Below, one piece after another: positions 14,886 to 23,978 of a stretch of DNA of 58,982 nucleotides. Each line of letters opens with the position of its first letter. The first letter of the stretch is position 1. The DNA comes from an uncultured Planctomycetota bacterium (lineage in GTDB: Bacteria; Planctomycetota; Phycisphaerae; SM23-33): the NCBI GenBank assembly GCA_903892515.1, contig CAITIS010000017.1, positions 1 to 58,982 of the forward strand, written 5' to 3'. The notes beneath the pieces are model-generated. The model was not told the DNA's origin. It did not search any database and was given only the letters and a program-made list of their open reading frames with translations. The translations under genes and the position numbers were made by a program.

Positions 14886-16838
14886 ATGCCCACAAGAACA
14901 GTCACCGTGGATCGACGAACGCAGGCACTGACGTATCTTAAGGGGCCGATCGGCTGGGTTGGCCTGACGCCTCGCCCGGTCTCGCCGGAAGGTAGCGAGC
15001 GATGCCGCGTTCGGCTGCAAGCTCGCCGGCAGTCGGGCGGTTTGGCGGCCCGAGCTATCATCACCAACCAGGGGCCAAGGCCACTGCGCCTCCAGGCCAT
15101 CCGCTGGGTCAGCGACTTTGCCAAACTGTGGGCACCGGCGGTGCTTCGCTTCCCACGCACGCTGGAACCCCAGTATTTCGCCACCGAGAACTTCCGCGGC
15201 GATTACTTCGGCACGGCCACCACCCGAGGCGAGCACTTCTTCAAGCCCCTGCCGCATGAGATGGTGACCATCGGCTTTACCGAGGACGTGTATTTCCCCG
15301 GCTTGTTCATCTCTGCCGCCAGCGAGCCGCTGGGCCTGTTTTGTGCGGCCGGTTCGGGCGACGTCCTAACCACCGGCTTTCGCCTGTACGGCGGCGACGG
15401 CGAGAACACGTGGAATTTCGAGATCGAGCAGGCGCCGCAGGGCTTGCCGTGGCTCCAGATCGCACCGGGTGAATCTTTCACGGGGGACTGGGTATTCTTC
15501 TCCATCGCCGATACCAACGACCCGCAGCAGGCGACCGGCCCGTACTACCGCTGGCTGCATGGGCAGGGCGTGTTCAAGCGTCTGGCCCAGAATCCGCTGA
15601 CGCGACAGCACATTTGGGGCTCGTGGAACTTCGGCCCGATGCAGGACGTGGACGAGGCGTATATTCTTCGCCAGCTGCCGATTCTGTGCGAGCGGTTCCC
15701 CACGGTGCGGTTCGTGCAGGTTGATCACGGCTACGAGCGCGTGTATCCAGGGGGCCAGCGGGCCCAGATCGACCTGTTGTACGGACGCGGGGGATCGTAC
15801 GACCGCGCCAAGTTTCGCGGCGGGCCGGGCGAACTGGTCAAGCAGATCAAGTGTGCCGGTTTGCGGCCGGCCACGTGGCTGGGGCTTTGGGCGGCCGGTG
15901 CGTCGCCCATGGTCAAGCAGAACCCCGACTGGATACTGCACGACGACATGGGCCGACCGCTGACATACTCGACGAAGTTCACGGCCAATACTGCTCGGCC
16001 CGTCGAACTGTGCCTGCTCGATCCATCCGTTCCCGGCGTCCGCGCCTATTTGGATCGCGTGTTCAAGACGGTTTTTCGCGAGTGGGGCTTTGAAGGGCTC
16101 AAGCTCGACTTCTACAGCTTCGCTTTCCACATCCGGCGGGCGCGGTTCCGTCGCGGCTCGCAGACGGCCAGCCAGCATTTGCGTTGGCTCATTGACACGT
16201 GCCGCAAGTACATGGTCAAGGACGGCTTTCTCGGGCTGTGCAGCGCCGTCGGCACCGGCAGCCCGTTCATGGGGTCGGCCGATTATTTCCGGTACGCCGA
16301 GGACATCAGCCATGGCGGCTGGGCGTTGCTCAAACGCGTCGCGCTGTGGACTGTGAACACGAACATGCTCATGCAGCAGCGGCCGGTGGTGCCGAATGTC
16401 GACTCGATCGGGTTTTCGCCGCTGTTCACGCCCGAGCAGTGGCGCACCTTCATGACGCTGTGCGCCATTTCGGGCGGGGCCATCGAAATCGCTGGCGACT
16501 TAGTGGCGTTGGATGACGAGAAGGTGGCGATCATGAACCGCTGCCTCCAGTTCAGCGACCCGCTCCGGCCTACGCGGGCGCTGGACGTGAGCCGGGGGCG
16601 AATCACCAGTCCGCCGTCGCTATGGCTGTCGCAGGCGCCGGGCAGAAACTCTTTGGCGGCGGTTATCAACTGGTCGGATGAGCCCGCGCGGGTCGATACT
16701 CACATGCTGGATGATGCCATGCCCACTTGGCGCAAGCTGCATCCTGCCTGGTCCAGCAAAGCCAGGATTGGCAAGTCCTACGTGCATCTGCCGGCGCATG
16801 GCTCGCTGCTGGTAGCCGGCTCTGGCGGTAAGCACTGA
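14886..16838 (+). CDS. alpha-galactosidase-like glycoside hydrolase (GH36/GH27 clan)
   Basis: The 650-residue protein has an N-terminal beta-sandwich region (to about 230) and then a TIM barrel of melibiase type. The likely nucleophile is the Asp in FEGLKLDFYS, and the acid/base is probably the Asp in YFRYAEDIS. A C-terminal beta domain (from about 560, RALDVSRGRITSP) follows. Family members release alpha-linked galactose or related sugars. The substrate here is not determined. No signal peptide is visible from the ATG at 14886, so it is predicted cytoplasmic. An in-frame TTG 42 nt upstream is the alternative start. TTGACA at 14851 lacks a matching -10. It converges on the kinase-like gene at 17006. 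Confidence 0.8.
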   Translation: MPTRTVTVDRRTQALTYLKGPIGWVGLTPRPVSPEGSERCRVRLQARRQSGGLAARAIITNQGPRPLRLQAIRWVSDFAKLWAPAVLRFPRTLEPQYFATENFRGDYFGTATTRGEHFFKPLPHEMVTIGFTEDVYFPGLFISAASEPLGLFCAAGSGDVLTTGFRLYGGDGENTWNFEIEQAPQGLPWLQIAPGESFTGDWVFFSIADTNDPQQATGPYYRWLHGQGVFKRLAQNPLTRQHIWGSWNFGPMQDVDEAYILRQLPILCERFPTVRFVQVDHGYERVYPGGQRAQIDLLYGRGGSYDRAKFRGGPGELVKQIKCAGLRPATWLGLWAAGASPMVKQNPDWILHDDMGRPLTYSTKFTANTARPVELCLLDPSVPGVRAYLDRVFKTVFREWGFEGLKLDFYSFAFHIRRARFRRGSQTASQHLRWLIDTCRKYMVKDGFLGLCSAVGTGSPFMGSADYFRYAEDISHGGWALLKRVALWTVNTNMLMQQRPVVPNVDSIGFSPLFTPEQWRTFMTLCAISGGAIEIAGDLVALDDEKVAIMNRCLQFSDPLRPTRALDVSRGRITSPPSLWLSQAPGRNSLAAVINWSDEPARVDTHMLDDAMPTWRKLHPAWSSKARIGKSYVHLPAHGSLLVAGSGGKH

Positions 16839-16938
16839 CCATCTGCGCCGCCCAGGAATCGCAGGCGTCCAGGCCGATATAGTGCAGGGCCGTAGATCAA
16901 AACGATCACTGGCCGACAGCTGGCAGTGTCGCAAAACC

Positions 16939-16990
16939 CACAGCCGAGGGCGGCTGTGCCACGGGGCAAACCGGCTATTGAACCGATTCC
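16939..16990. repeat. intergenic palindromic repeat, copy B
   Basis: CACAGCCGAGGGCGGCTGTG (16939-16958) is followed by CCACGGGGCAAACCGG. It sits between the convergent galactosidase-like gene and the acetate kinase paralogue, as copy A sits between convergent dnaE2 and the ACT gene. Confidence 0.8.
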
Positions 16991-17005
16991 CGGACCTCGT
17001 GTTGT

Positions 17006-18082
17006 CTATGCAGCTTGGTCTGTAGATACCGCCAAGGTCGTCACTGTCAATTCCGCCACGATCTGCTCCAACGATTGAGCACACAGACGCCAGCTCACGT
17101 TGCCCATGCCGCGGCTTCGCGTGAGCCTCTCGCACAACCATGGGCCCAGACGATTTCCAGCCTCGGCGTATCGGCCCGTGAAGATGATCTCGTCGACGCC
17201 GCCCATGGCCGCGATGGCCGAACCGCAGGCCAGCAGCAAACGGTACTGCATCACGTCTCGCGCAAGCTTCGACGAGTTTGCCCTCGAGCGGAACAGTGCC
17301 AGGGTCGTGACGGGTTCTCCCGCCAGCCCGCGCAAGCCACTTTCCTGTGTCAGCACGCGGTTGATTTGTTCGGGGCCCCATTTCAGTTCCCGTGCCAATG
17401 TCAGCGTGATCGACGGATCCATCTCGCCGGTGGTGGTCAGGCCTGGCAGGCCCTCCAATGTCGTCGCGCCGCTCGTGACCAGCAGCGGCCGTCGACCCAG
17501 CACGGCCGCCAGTTCATTCTGATGATCCAGGCAGATGGAGATAATTCGGGGCGGCTTGGCTTCGTCCTTGTGCAGGTGCACCAGGTGCGAGCAGGCGGCG
17601 GCGTGGTACAGGCCGTACTGGCCGGTTCGCTGAAGCCCAAGTCGCGCCGCCATGTCCGGGTCCAGGCCGTATGATCGCTCGCGTGCCGGCAGGTCGGCAA
17701 AGAACGCCGATTGGAAGGTCAGGATCACCGGCATCTGCGGCAGCACGTGCTGGCAGGCACGCACCAGCGAGATCACGACCGGCAGGTGCAGCGGGGCCTG
17801 GCCGGCCTGGCTGCTCAATTGCTCCAGCACGGCCTCGTCCGCCAGCACGCAGGGGCCGAATTCCGAACCTCCACTGGTCACTTCGACGGCGAGGGAAAGA
17901 ACTGCGCCACGGTGAGTCGCTTTCTCCCAAAGCTCCGCCATCGCTTCGCCCATGACCTGCTGGTCTTCTCCGCCGCGGCGATAGTCGCGAACCTCGCCAG
18001 TCATGACCGTCGCGGCCTTGCCGACCGAGTACAACGCATATCCCAGGTGCCGGCTTCCCGGCTTAAGCACTAACACGTTCAT
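17006..18082 (-). CDS. degenerate acetate kinase paralogue (ASKHA fold)
   Basis: The 358-residue product aligns along its length with the AckA encoded just upstream: MNVLVLKPGSRHLGYALYS against MKVLTLNCGSSSLKYRLIE, and LTFQSAFFADLP against AVFDTAYHSTIP. Several catalytic positions differ. N7 of AckA is K, the Asp of VFDTAYH is Q, and the STRCGDLD arginine loop reads TTTGEMD. The FHGTSH loop is altered to YHAAACSH. It is therefore probably a pseudokinase or has a changed substrate. Its ATG overlaps the ackA TGA in the four bases ATGA, so the two are translated together and may form a heteromer or a regulatory pair. It is the last gene of the sigma-54-driven operon. Confidence 0.8.
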   Translation of the reverse strand: MNVLVLKPGSRHLGYALYSVGKAATVMTGEVRDYRRGGEDQQVMGEAMAELWEKATHRGAVLSLAVEVTSGGSEFGPCVLADEAVLEQLSSQAGQAPLHLPVVISLVRACQHVLPQMPVILTFQSAFFADLPARERSYGLDPDMAARLGLQRTGQYGLYHAAACSHLVHLHKDEAKPPRIISICLDHQNELAAVLGRRPLLVTSGATTLEGLPGLTTTGEMDPSITLTLARELKWGPEQINRVLTQESGLRGLAGEPVTTLALFRSRANSSKLARDVMQYRLLLACGSAIAAMGGVDEIIFTGRYAEAGNRLGPWLCERLTRSRGMGNVSWRLCAQSLEQIVAELTVTTLAVSTDQAA

Positions 18083-19293
18083 GCCGCCACTTCCTTCCCT
18101 TGCTCCAACAAGCCGTACGTCACGCGCGCGATGGCCAGTTCCTCGTTCGTCTGAATGACCAGCGCACGCACCGGGCTGCCGTCGGTCGCTATGTCGCAGG
18201 GATATCGCGTCAGGGATTGATTCCGTCCCTGGTCGATGGCCAGGCCAAAGCAATCCAAACCCGCACAGACGCTCGACCGGACCTCGGGCAACGTCTCCCC
18301 GATCGTATCGGTAAAAATCACCGCGTCGGTGGGGGCAGTGACGGTCAGGTAGCTGCCCAGGTATTTGCGAATCCGCCACAAGTACACCTGCCGCGTCAGT
18401 TCGAGCCGAGGCGCAAGCCCCGTTCCGCTGTGGGCGAGCACGTCGCGAATGTCGGCGGACTGGCCTGACAAACCCAGCACGCCGCTGTGCCGGTTCAGAA
18501 GGGCTTCAACGGCCTCTTCGTCGCCCATGGACTGCGACAGCAGCCGCAGCACCACGCCGCTGTCCAGGTCGCCGCAGCGGGTGCTCATGATGAGCCCCTG
18601 CAATGGCGAGAAACCCATCGTGTTGTCAACGCTCTGGCCGCCGACGATCGCGCACAGGCTGGCCCCGCCGCTGCCTAAGTGGCAACTGACGAGATTGAGT
18701 TCGCTCAGCGGCTTGCCGAGCATCTTGGCGGCCTCGGAGGCGACGTACTGGTGGCTCGTGCCATGGAAGCCGTACTTGCGGATGCCCATCCGCTTGGCCA
18801 GTCCTCTGGGCAGCGCGTACGTATACGCATAGTCGGGAATGGTCGAGTGGTAGGCCGTGTCGAAGACGGCGACCTGCGGCAGCGTCGGGTAGCGCTGCTG
18901 GCAGGCTACCAGCAGGTCGATGGCCGGGGGGTTGTGCAGCGGGGCCAGCGACTTGATCTGCTCGAAGTCATCCCGCATCGCCGGAGTGACAATCACGTGG
19001 TCGCCAAACCGGCTGCCGCCATGCACCAGCCGATGCCCCACGGCCTCGGGCACGCAGCCATCTTGCCCAGCTAGAAGCTTCATGATCTCGGCAAACGCGG
19101 AGGCATGATCGCTCATTGGCACCAGCAGAGTCTGCGGCTTTCCGTCGCCCTGACGATACATGATCCGCGATGGCTCGGCGGTGGGGGGGCCGATACGCTG
19201 CGCCTCCCCAGCCGCCAGTTCACTTTCCAAAGGCAGTTCTATCAGCCGATACTTCAGCGACGAACTGCCACAATTCAACGTAAGCACTTTCAC
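18079..19293 (-). CDS. ackA: acetate kinase
   Basis: AckA interconverts acetyl phosphate and acetate with ATP/ADP. All signatures are present: N7 in LTLNCGSSSLKY, the GHRLVHGGSRF loop, the Asp in VFDTAYHSTIP, the KYGFHGTSHQYV loop, STRCGDLDSG and the C-terminal TNEELAIAR glutamate. The length of 404 is normal. It follows the M20 hydrolase gene after 34 nt and overlaps the paralogue gene, so the three form one operon. No phosphotransacetylase is in the window. Acetyl phosphate could come from a knotted-transcarbamylase-type or other phosphorolytic step encoded elsewhere; that is speculation. Confidence 0.96.
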   Translation of the reverse strand: MKVLTLNCGSSSLKYRLIELPLESELAAGEAQRIGPPTAEPSRIMYRQGDGKPQTLLVPMSDHASAFAEIMKLLAGQDGCVPEAVGHRLVHGGSRFGDHVIVTPAMRDDFEQIKSLAPLHNPPAIDLLVACQQRYPTLPQVAVFDTAYHSTIPDYAYTYALPRGLAKRMGIRKYGFHGTSHQYVASEAAKMLGKPLSELNLVSCHLGSGGASLCAIVGGQSVDNTMGFSPLQGLIMSTRCGDLDSGVVLRLLSQSMGDEEAVEALLNRHSGVLGLSGQSADIRDVLAHSGTGLAPRLELTRQVYLWRIRKYLGSYLTVTAPTDAVIFTDTIGETLPEVRSSVCAGLDCFGLAIDQGRNQSLTRYPCDIATDGSPVRALVIQTNEELAIARVTYGLLEQGKEVAA

Positions 19294-19327
19294 GACACAT
19301 CACCTTTCAAACGTACTCGAAGCGGGC

Positions 19328-20524
19328 TTATATCTCGTCGGTGGTCCAGCCAAACACGGGCGTGCCGATGAGGCTGTGAACAATGGCGGCCGTGCCGTAT
19401 ACGCACTCGCCAATGCTGTCCACGGCGACCGATTCGTCCTCAGCGTGGGCCTGGGCCTCTTCGCCCGGGCCGTAGCCGATCGTCGGAATCTTGTACTGAT
19501 TCACCAGGATTCCGCCGGCGGTGCCCATGCCGAACTTGCCCAGTTGCCATTTGCCAGGCCTGACATTGCAGCCAGCCGCAGTGAGCGACTGACGGGAACG
19601 TTCGATGAGCGGGTGAAACGGGTCGGTCATCCAGGCATGCGTTGCGCGGCGGACGACCGTGGTCTTGCCACTGTACAACTGTCGCGTTTCCTGGCAGATG
19701 CCCACTTCCACCGCCAGCGTGCCTACCGACTGGGCCACGCGGGTGGCCTCGTGGCGAAGCTGGTTCACCGTGGTCGTAGCATCGTCCTGCATGGCCATAC
19801 GGCGACTGACCTGGAGCACGGCGCGGCGCCGGCCCTGGGTCTGCTCGAACCGTGGCCGCAGCGTGGACACGCCTTCGTCCGCTTGCATCTCCTCGTACAC
19901 TGCCTCAGCCGCATCGTCGACCTGGAAGGGGTTGCTGCCTTCAATGGTGATGTCCATCTCGATCCAGCCGTCGTGGCCGTAGTACAAGCCCATGTCGGTC
20001 GGCTCGCCCAGGATGGCGTAGTCGGGCTTGATGGAGAGTTCGGGCAGCGTCTGCTCAATGAGAGTCTGTACGCCCGAGCCCATGCCGTTCTCTTCGGCCA
20101 CGGTGGCGGCCACGACCAGGTTGCCCTCCAGCGGCAACAGGCTGTGCTTGAGCAACTCGGCCACGAACAGTTGGGCCGACAGTCCCGACTTGCAGTCGCT
20201 GCTGCCCAGGCCGTACAGCCGCCCGCCGCTGATGCGGCCCGACAGCGGCTGGTGCCGCCACCCCGTTCCGGTGGCATCGACGGTGTCCATGTGGGAGTTG
20301 AGCAGGACGGTGGGGTTGCCGGTGCGTCCCAGGATCAGGCCCACCACGTTTCCGGCTGAGTCGCGCACAACACGATCAAAGCCGATCATGTTCATCTGGT
20401 GCTCGACGAGATCGGCCAAGGCTGATTCCTGGCACGAAACGCTCTTGACCTGGCAAAGCTTCTGGGTAAATTCGACGGCTCGGGGAGCCGACCACGTGTT
20501 CTTCAAACGCAACATCTGGTACAT
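19328..20524 (-). CDS. M20-family metallohydrolase, YgeY-like
   Basis: This is a 398-residue di-metal amidohydrolase of the ArgE/DapE/YgeY group, acting in the cytoplasm on an N-acyl or peptide-like substrate. Metal ligands are visible in LLNSHMDTVD, LGSSDCKSG, VAEENG, GEPTD and the C-terminal EAQAHAEDES. The KFGMGTAGG and IPTIGYGPGEE segments are closest to YgeY. The ATG at 20524 has GGAG 10-11 nt upstream. It is the first gene after a sigma-54 promoter, so the operon order is hydrolase, ackA, ackA-like. A product carrying an acetyl or carbamoyl group would fit the downstream kinase, but the substrate is unknown. Confidence 0.88.
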   Translation of the reverse strand: MYQMLRLKNTWSAPRAVEFTQKLCQVKSVSCQESALADLVEHQMNMIGFDRVVRDSAGNVVGLILGRTGNPTVLLNSHMDTVDATGTGWRHQPLSGRISGGRLYGLGSSDCKSGLSAQLFVAELLKHSLLPLEGNLVVAATVAEENGMGSGVQTLIEQTLPELSIKPDYAILGEPTDMGLYYGHDGWIEMDITIEGSNPFQVDDAAEAVYEEMQADEGVSTLRPRFEQTQGRRRAVLQVSRRMAMQDDATTTVNQLRHEATRVAQSVGTLAVEVGICQETRQLYSGKTTVVRRATHAWMTDPFHPLIERSRQSLTAAGCNVRPGKWQLGKFGMGTAGGILVNQYKIPTIGYGPGEEAQAHAEDESVAVDSIGECVYGTAAIVHSLIGTPVFGWTTDEI

Positions 20525-20574
20525 CGCAATTCTCCATAATTGTAAGGAAACACAAACGAACTGGGATATGGAAT

Positions 20575-20590
20575 AGCAACGGCCGTGCCA
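20575..20590 (-). promoter_or_regulatory. sigma-54 promoter of the hydrolase-ackA operon
   Basis: On the minus strand the site reads TGGCACGGCCGTTGCT. It matches the sigma-54 consensus TGGCAC-N5-TTGCW at every fixed position, with the -24 GG and -12 GC correctly spaced. The predicted start of transcription is near 20565, giving a leader of about 40 nt before the hydrolase ATG. Confidence 0.9.
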
Positions 20591-20639
20591 TTGACGAAAA
20601 GTAGCGTATTGGCCGGGGCTTAGCGAAATTGCCGGTCTA

Positions 20640-20651
20640 TTCACTATGAAA
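20640..20651. promoter_or_regulatory. candidate activator site 1 (UAS)
   Basis: TTCACTATGAAA is a near palindrome (TTCA-N3-TGAA) centred about 80 bp upstream of the predicted sigma-54 transcription start. It matches site 2 at 20677-20691. Confidence 0.6.
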
Positions 20652-20676
20652 AGCAATATCAGAATGATAGCATGTT

Positions 20677-20691
20677 CTTTCATTATGAAAG
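20677..20691. promoter_or_regulatory. candidate activator site 2 (UAS, possible autoregulation)
   Basis: CTTTCATTATGAAAG is a perfect palindrome around its central base, with the same TTCA-N3-TGAA core as site 1. The two centres are 39 bp apart. It overlaps the ribosome site of the divergent activator gene, so binding could also repress that gene. Confidence 0.6.
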
Positions 20692-20698
20692 GATTGCT

Positions 20699-22339
20699 GT
20701 GAAGGCAGACGATTTGAAAATTGAGGAACTGGTGGACTTCTCCGAAGGCCGGGTGAGCCTGCATGGCCGGCGGCTGGTGATCAGCGACCTGCGCTCCTGG
20801 GCACAGTTTTGTCGCGACTTGCTGGAAATGGTCGGGCCCGACCAGACGCGGCGGATCCTCACCCGGTTTGGCTACTTCTGGGGCCAGGCTGACGCTGCGG
20901 CCATGGAACGCATCTTCGAATGGGAGACCGTGCAGGAGTTGCTCAAGGCCATGGTTCGGCTGCAGAGCTTGCAGGGGCTCGCCAAGGCCGTGCTCAAGGA
21001 ACTGCACTGCGACCCGGCTACGGGGCGGTTTGAGATGAAGCTGACCTGGCACGATTCTGGCCCGGCCGGGGAGTACCTGGCCGAATTGGGTACGTCCGAG
21101 CAGCCGACCTGCTGGATCCTCACCGGCTACGCCAGCGGCTACGCCTCGTATTGCCTGCACGAGGACGTGTACTTCATTGAGGAAAAGTGCCGCACGCGCG
21201 GTGACCGCATCTGCCAGGCGGTTGGACGCGATAGAGAGAGCTGGTCGGACGAGATCAAGCCGCACCTGCCGTATTTCCAGGGCGACGACATCCAGGGCAA
21301 GATTCGCTTTCTTACTGACGAGTTGCGGCGCAAGGGCCGGGAACTCGCCCGGCAGCGGCGCCAACTCGGGCTGCCGCCGAACGAAGCCAAGATCGCCTTC
21401 GTCGAGGTTCGCAGCCAGGCGTTCCGGCAGGTCATGGATCTGGCGGCGCGAATTGCGCCCTTCGACTCGTCGGTGCTGATCACGGGTGAAACCGGCACGG
21501 GCAAGGAGGTCATGGCCCGGTACATGCACCGGCTCTCGCGCCGCGCCTCCGGCCCGCTCCTGGGCGTGAACTGCTCGGCCCTGCCCGAGACATTGCTGGA
21601 AAGCGAGCTGTTCGGCCACAAGGCCGGCGCCTTCACCGGCGCCAGTCAGGACCGCGTCGGGCTCTTCGAGCAGGCCGGCAAAGGGACGATCTTCCTGGAC
21701 GAGATCGGCGACATTTCGCCCGGCATGCAGATGAAGTTGCTGCGCGTCTTGCAGGAACGCGAGGTCCAGCGCGTCGGCGAGAGCAAGCCGCGCAAGATCG
21801 ACGTTCGCGTCATCGCCGCCACGAATCGCGACTTGCAGCGGGCCGTCGCGGAAGGAAAGTTTCGCGAGGATCTGTACTTTCGCATCCGCGTCATCGAGAT
21901 CGAGTTGCCGCCGCTGCGCAGTCGGACCGAGGACATTCTGCCGCTGGCGAGGAACTTCGTCATCCAGTTCTCCAAGAAGCTGAAGCTGCCGCACCTGCGG
22001 CTGGATGCCACCTGTGTGGACTACCTGCAAGCCTACCGCTGGCCGGGCAACGTGCGTGAATTGGAGAACGCCCTGGAGCGAGCGGCCGTGCTGTGCAAGG
22101 ACCAGATCATCCGCCCGGAAGATCTGCCGCGGAACATTCTGCAGGAGTCCACGACGGCCCGGCCCGGTGGCGGCGACACGCAGCGTTCACTGGCCCAGGT
22201 CGAGCAAGAGCACATCCTGGCGGTGTTGGAGAGCACCGGCGGCAATCGCAGCAAGGCGGCGCAGATTCTTGAAATCGGCGCAGCTACCCTCTGGCGCAAG
22301 CTCAAAGAGATCAAACGTCCCGGCGGCAAGGGCCAATAG
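20699..22339 (+). CDS. sigma-54-dependent activator with XylR_N and V4R sensor domains
   Basis: This 546-residue enhancer-binding protein has an XylR-type N-terminal domain (residues about 1-100), a V4R ligand-binding domain with the Cys-containing [19 protein letters not shown], and an AAA+ domain. The AAA+ domain carries Walker A GETGTGKE and the sigma-54-contacting GAFTGA loop. A Fis-type helix-turn-helix ([20 protein letters not shown]) ends the protein. V4R domains bind small organic ligands. I chose the GTG at 20699 because AAAGGA lies 5 nt upstream and [14 protein letters not shown] is the usual family start; an ATG 27 nt upstream is less likely. It is divergent from, and the obvious activator of, the hydrolase-ackA operon. 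Confidence 0.93.
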   Translation: MKADDLKIEELVDFSEGRVSLHGRRLVISDLRSWAQFCRDLLEMVGPDQTRRILTRFGYFWGQADAAAMERIFEWETVQELLKAMVRLQSLQGLAKAVLKELHCDPATGRFEMKLTWHDSGPAGEYLAELGTSEQPTCWILTGYASGYASYCLHEDVYFIEEKCRTRGDRICQAVGRDRESWSDEIKPHLPYFQGDDIQGKIRFLTDELRRKGRELARQRRQLGLPPNEAKIAFVEVRSQAFRQVMDLAARIAPFDSSVLITGETGTGKEVMARYMHRLSRRASGPLLGVNCSALPETLLESELFGHKAGAFTGASQDRVGLFEQAGKGTIFLDEIGDISPGMQMKLLRVLQEREVQRVGESKPRKIDVRVIAATNRDLQRAVAEGKFREDLYFRIRVIEIELPPLRSRTEDILPLARNFVIQFSKKLKLPHLRLDATCVDYLQAYRWPGNVRELENALERAAVLCKDQIIRPEDLPRNILQESTTARPGGGDTQRSLAQVEQEHILAVLESTGGNRSKAAQILEIGAATLWRKLKEIKRPGGKGQ

Positions 22340-22413
22340 TCGGCGCGTCTTCATCGCCGGCGTTGCGACGACTTGGCCGACTTCACAAAGCAGATCGCCG
22401 TTGCCCAGCGTGT

Positions 22414-23775
22414 CTACTTGGCCACTGGAACAGCCGCCGGCTTGGTAACCGGTGAGGGTCGCGTGGCCGACACCGAGGGTCGGCTGGCAGCGCCGTCGTA
22501 TTCAAGCAGCTGCGTCTGGCCGGCGGAGTCCTTCTTCAACTCGAAGGAGTCATACGCCTCTCCACTGGCGGTGAAGGACTGGTACTTCAGCTTGTCGGGC
22601 TCGACTGAAATGATCTGGTACAGTTGCTTGTCCTGGCCGATGCGGCTCATCACATATTCATACCGCGGGTTCCACGGGTATTGCTTGGGGCTGGCCACCG
22701 ACGTGCAGTATATGGTGCCCTGCTCCTTGTCGCCCACCACCTCGCGAAAGCGGACCTTGTGCGTGCGGGCATAGGTATGATCGTGGCCCTGGAGGAAGAG
22801 ATCGACGTGGTGGCGATCGACCACCGGCAGGAAGATACGCTGGTTCTCTTCGCTGTTGCGATCCTCGCCGCTGGAAAAGATCGGCTGGTGAATCACGATG
22901 ATGGTCCAGTTGATGCCCGTCGCGTCGGCCAGGACCTTGTCCAGCCACGCGGCCTGGTCCTCCAGCCGCATACTCCCGTCCAGCACGATTACGCGCACGC
23001 CCTGGTAGTCGAGGTAGTAACACAGGCTATCGAGCCCTTGGGGGCCATTGAGCGGAGCGGGAAACTGAACCCGCCAGTAGATCGAGAGCCCTTTGTCACC
23101 GCCTCGCCTCTGGTCATGATTCCCAGGGCAGACGATGCTGGGGACGGTGCGATACACCCAGCCAAGTGCCTCGTACCATTCCCGCCACATCCAGTCGGCA
23201 TCGGCCGTGTCGGCCAGGTCGCCGGCGTGGACGATGAAGCGGGCGTCGGGACAGTCCGTAAAGGCCGAGCGGGCGACGCGCGAGACCAGACTGAAGGCCT
23301 TGTACTGTTCATCGCCCAGATAGATGAAGCGGAATGGCGCGGGCTTGCCGTCGGCCGTCGTGAAGAGATTCCAGTCGCTCCAACTCTGCTTGTCGCCGAC
23401 GCGATACACGTACCGCGTGGCGGGCTCCAGGCCGGTGAACTTCACTTGGTGGTAGTACACGGTCGTGCCGCCCTCCGAAGCGTTCGCAACGGGCTTGGTC
23501 GAAGCGGGCATGATCGAGGCGTCATCGACGAAGTCAGGGCCCGGCGCCGCCGCAGCCGGAACGATTTGTGCCACCGCCCCCTCGCACGGCACGTCGGTTC
23601 GCCAGGTGACGGTCTGCGTGCGGGCCGGGTCGTCCGACCACACCAGCAGCACCCGATCCGGTTTGGCTGTGGCCGGAACGCTGGTCGACGTGGCCGCCGG
23701 AGGCAGCGTCTGACCCGAAAGAAGACCCACACACGCCGCGATCAATAGCCAAGCCGCAACGAGCTTGTTTCGCAT
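22414..23775 (-). CDS. secreted purple-acid-phosphatase-like metallophosphoesterase
   Basis: The 453-residue protein starts with a signal peptide (NKLVAAWLLIAACVGLLSGQ), then a fibronectin-like purple acid phosphatase N-domain (QTVTWRTDVPC to YRVGDKQSW) and a metallophosphoesterase domain. Metal-site motifs are GDE, HAGDLADTAD, PGNHDQ, IHQP and QGHDHTY. The first motif is GDE rather than the common GDxG/GDTG, which may affect metal choice. The C-terminal tail after about residue 400 is Pro/Ser/Thr-rich and low in complexity. The ATG at 23775 with AGGA 10 nt upstream is preferred over a longer reading that would bury the signal peptide. It is likely periplasmic or exported and may scavenge phosphate. 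It is a single-gene unit. Confidence 0.85.
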   Translation of the reverse strand: MRNKLVAAWLLIAACVGLLSGQTLPPAATSTSVPATAKPDRVLLVWSDDPARTQTVTWRTDVPCEGAVAQIVPAAAAPGPDFVDDASIMPASTKPVANASEGGTTVYYHQVKFTGLEPATRYVYRVGDKQSWSDWNLFTTADGKPAPFRFIYLGDEQYKAFSLVSRVARSAFTDCPDARFIVHAGDLADTADADWMWREWYEALGWVYRTVPSIVCPGNHDQRRGGDKGLSIYWRVQFPAPLNGPQGLDSLCYYLDYQGVRVIVLDGSMRLEDQAAWLDKVLADATGINWTIIVIHQPIFSSGEDRNSEENQRIFLPVVDRHHVDLFLQGHDHTYARTHKVRFREVVGDKEQGTIYCTSVASPKQYPWNPRYEYVMSRIGQDKQLYQIISVEPDKLKYQSFTASGEAYDSFELKKDSAGQTQLLEYDGAASRPSVSATRPSPVTKPAAVPVAK

Positions 23776-23964
23776 AAGACAGGTTCCTGATTGTCTTGAG
23801 TAGTGAGGCAAACCTATCGAACATCCTGAAGAACGTCCGGCAGCAGGCGTGCCGGCAGGGCATCACAATAGCCCAAGTGCGACCCTGGCACCAGGGATCT
23901 CATGGCCGATGGTGGCATGACAGATTCCGCCGGCCGGCATCTCGTCAGACGCCGGCATGTTAGC

Positions 23965-23970
23965 TATTAT
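23965..23970 (+). promoter_or_regulatory. -10 box of the topoisomerase VI operon
   Basis: TATTAT ends 8 nt before the ATG at 23979. The hexamer 17 bp upstream (TCGTCA, 23942-23947) is a weak -35. There is no Shine-Dalgarno, so a leaderless transcript is likely. Confidence 0.4.
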
Positions 23971-23978
23971 TGCTGGCC

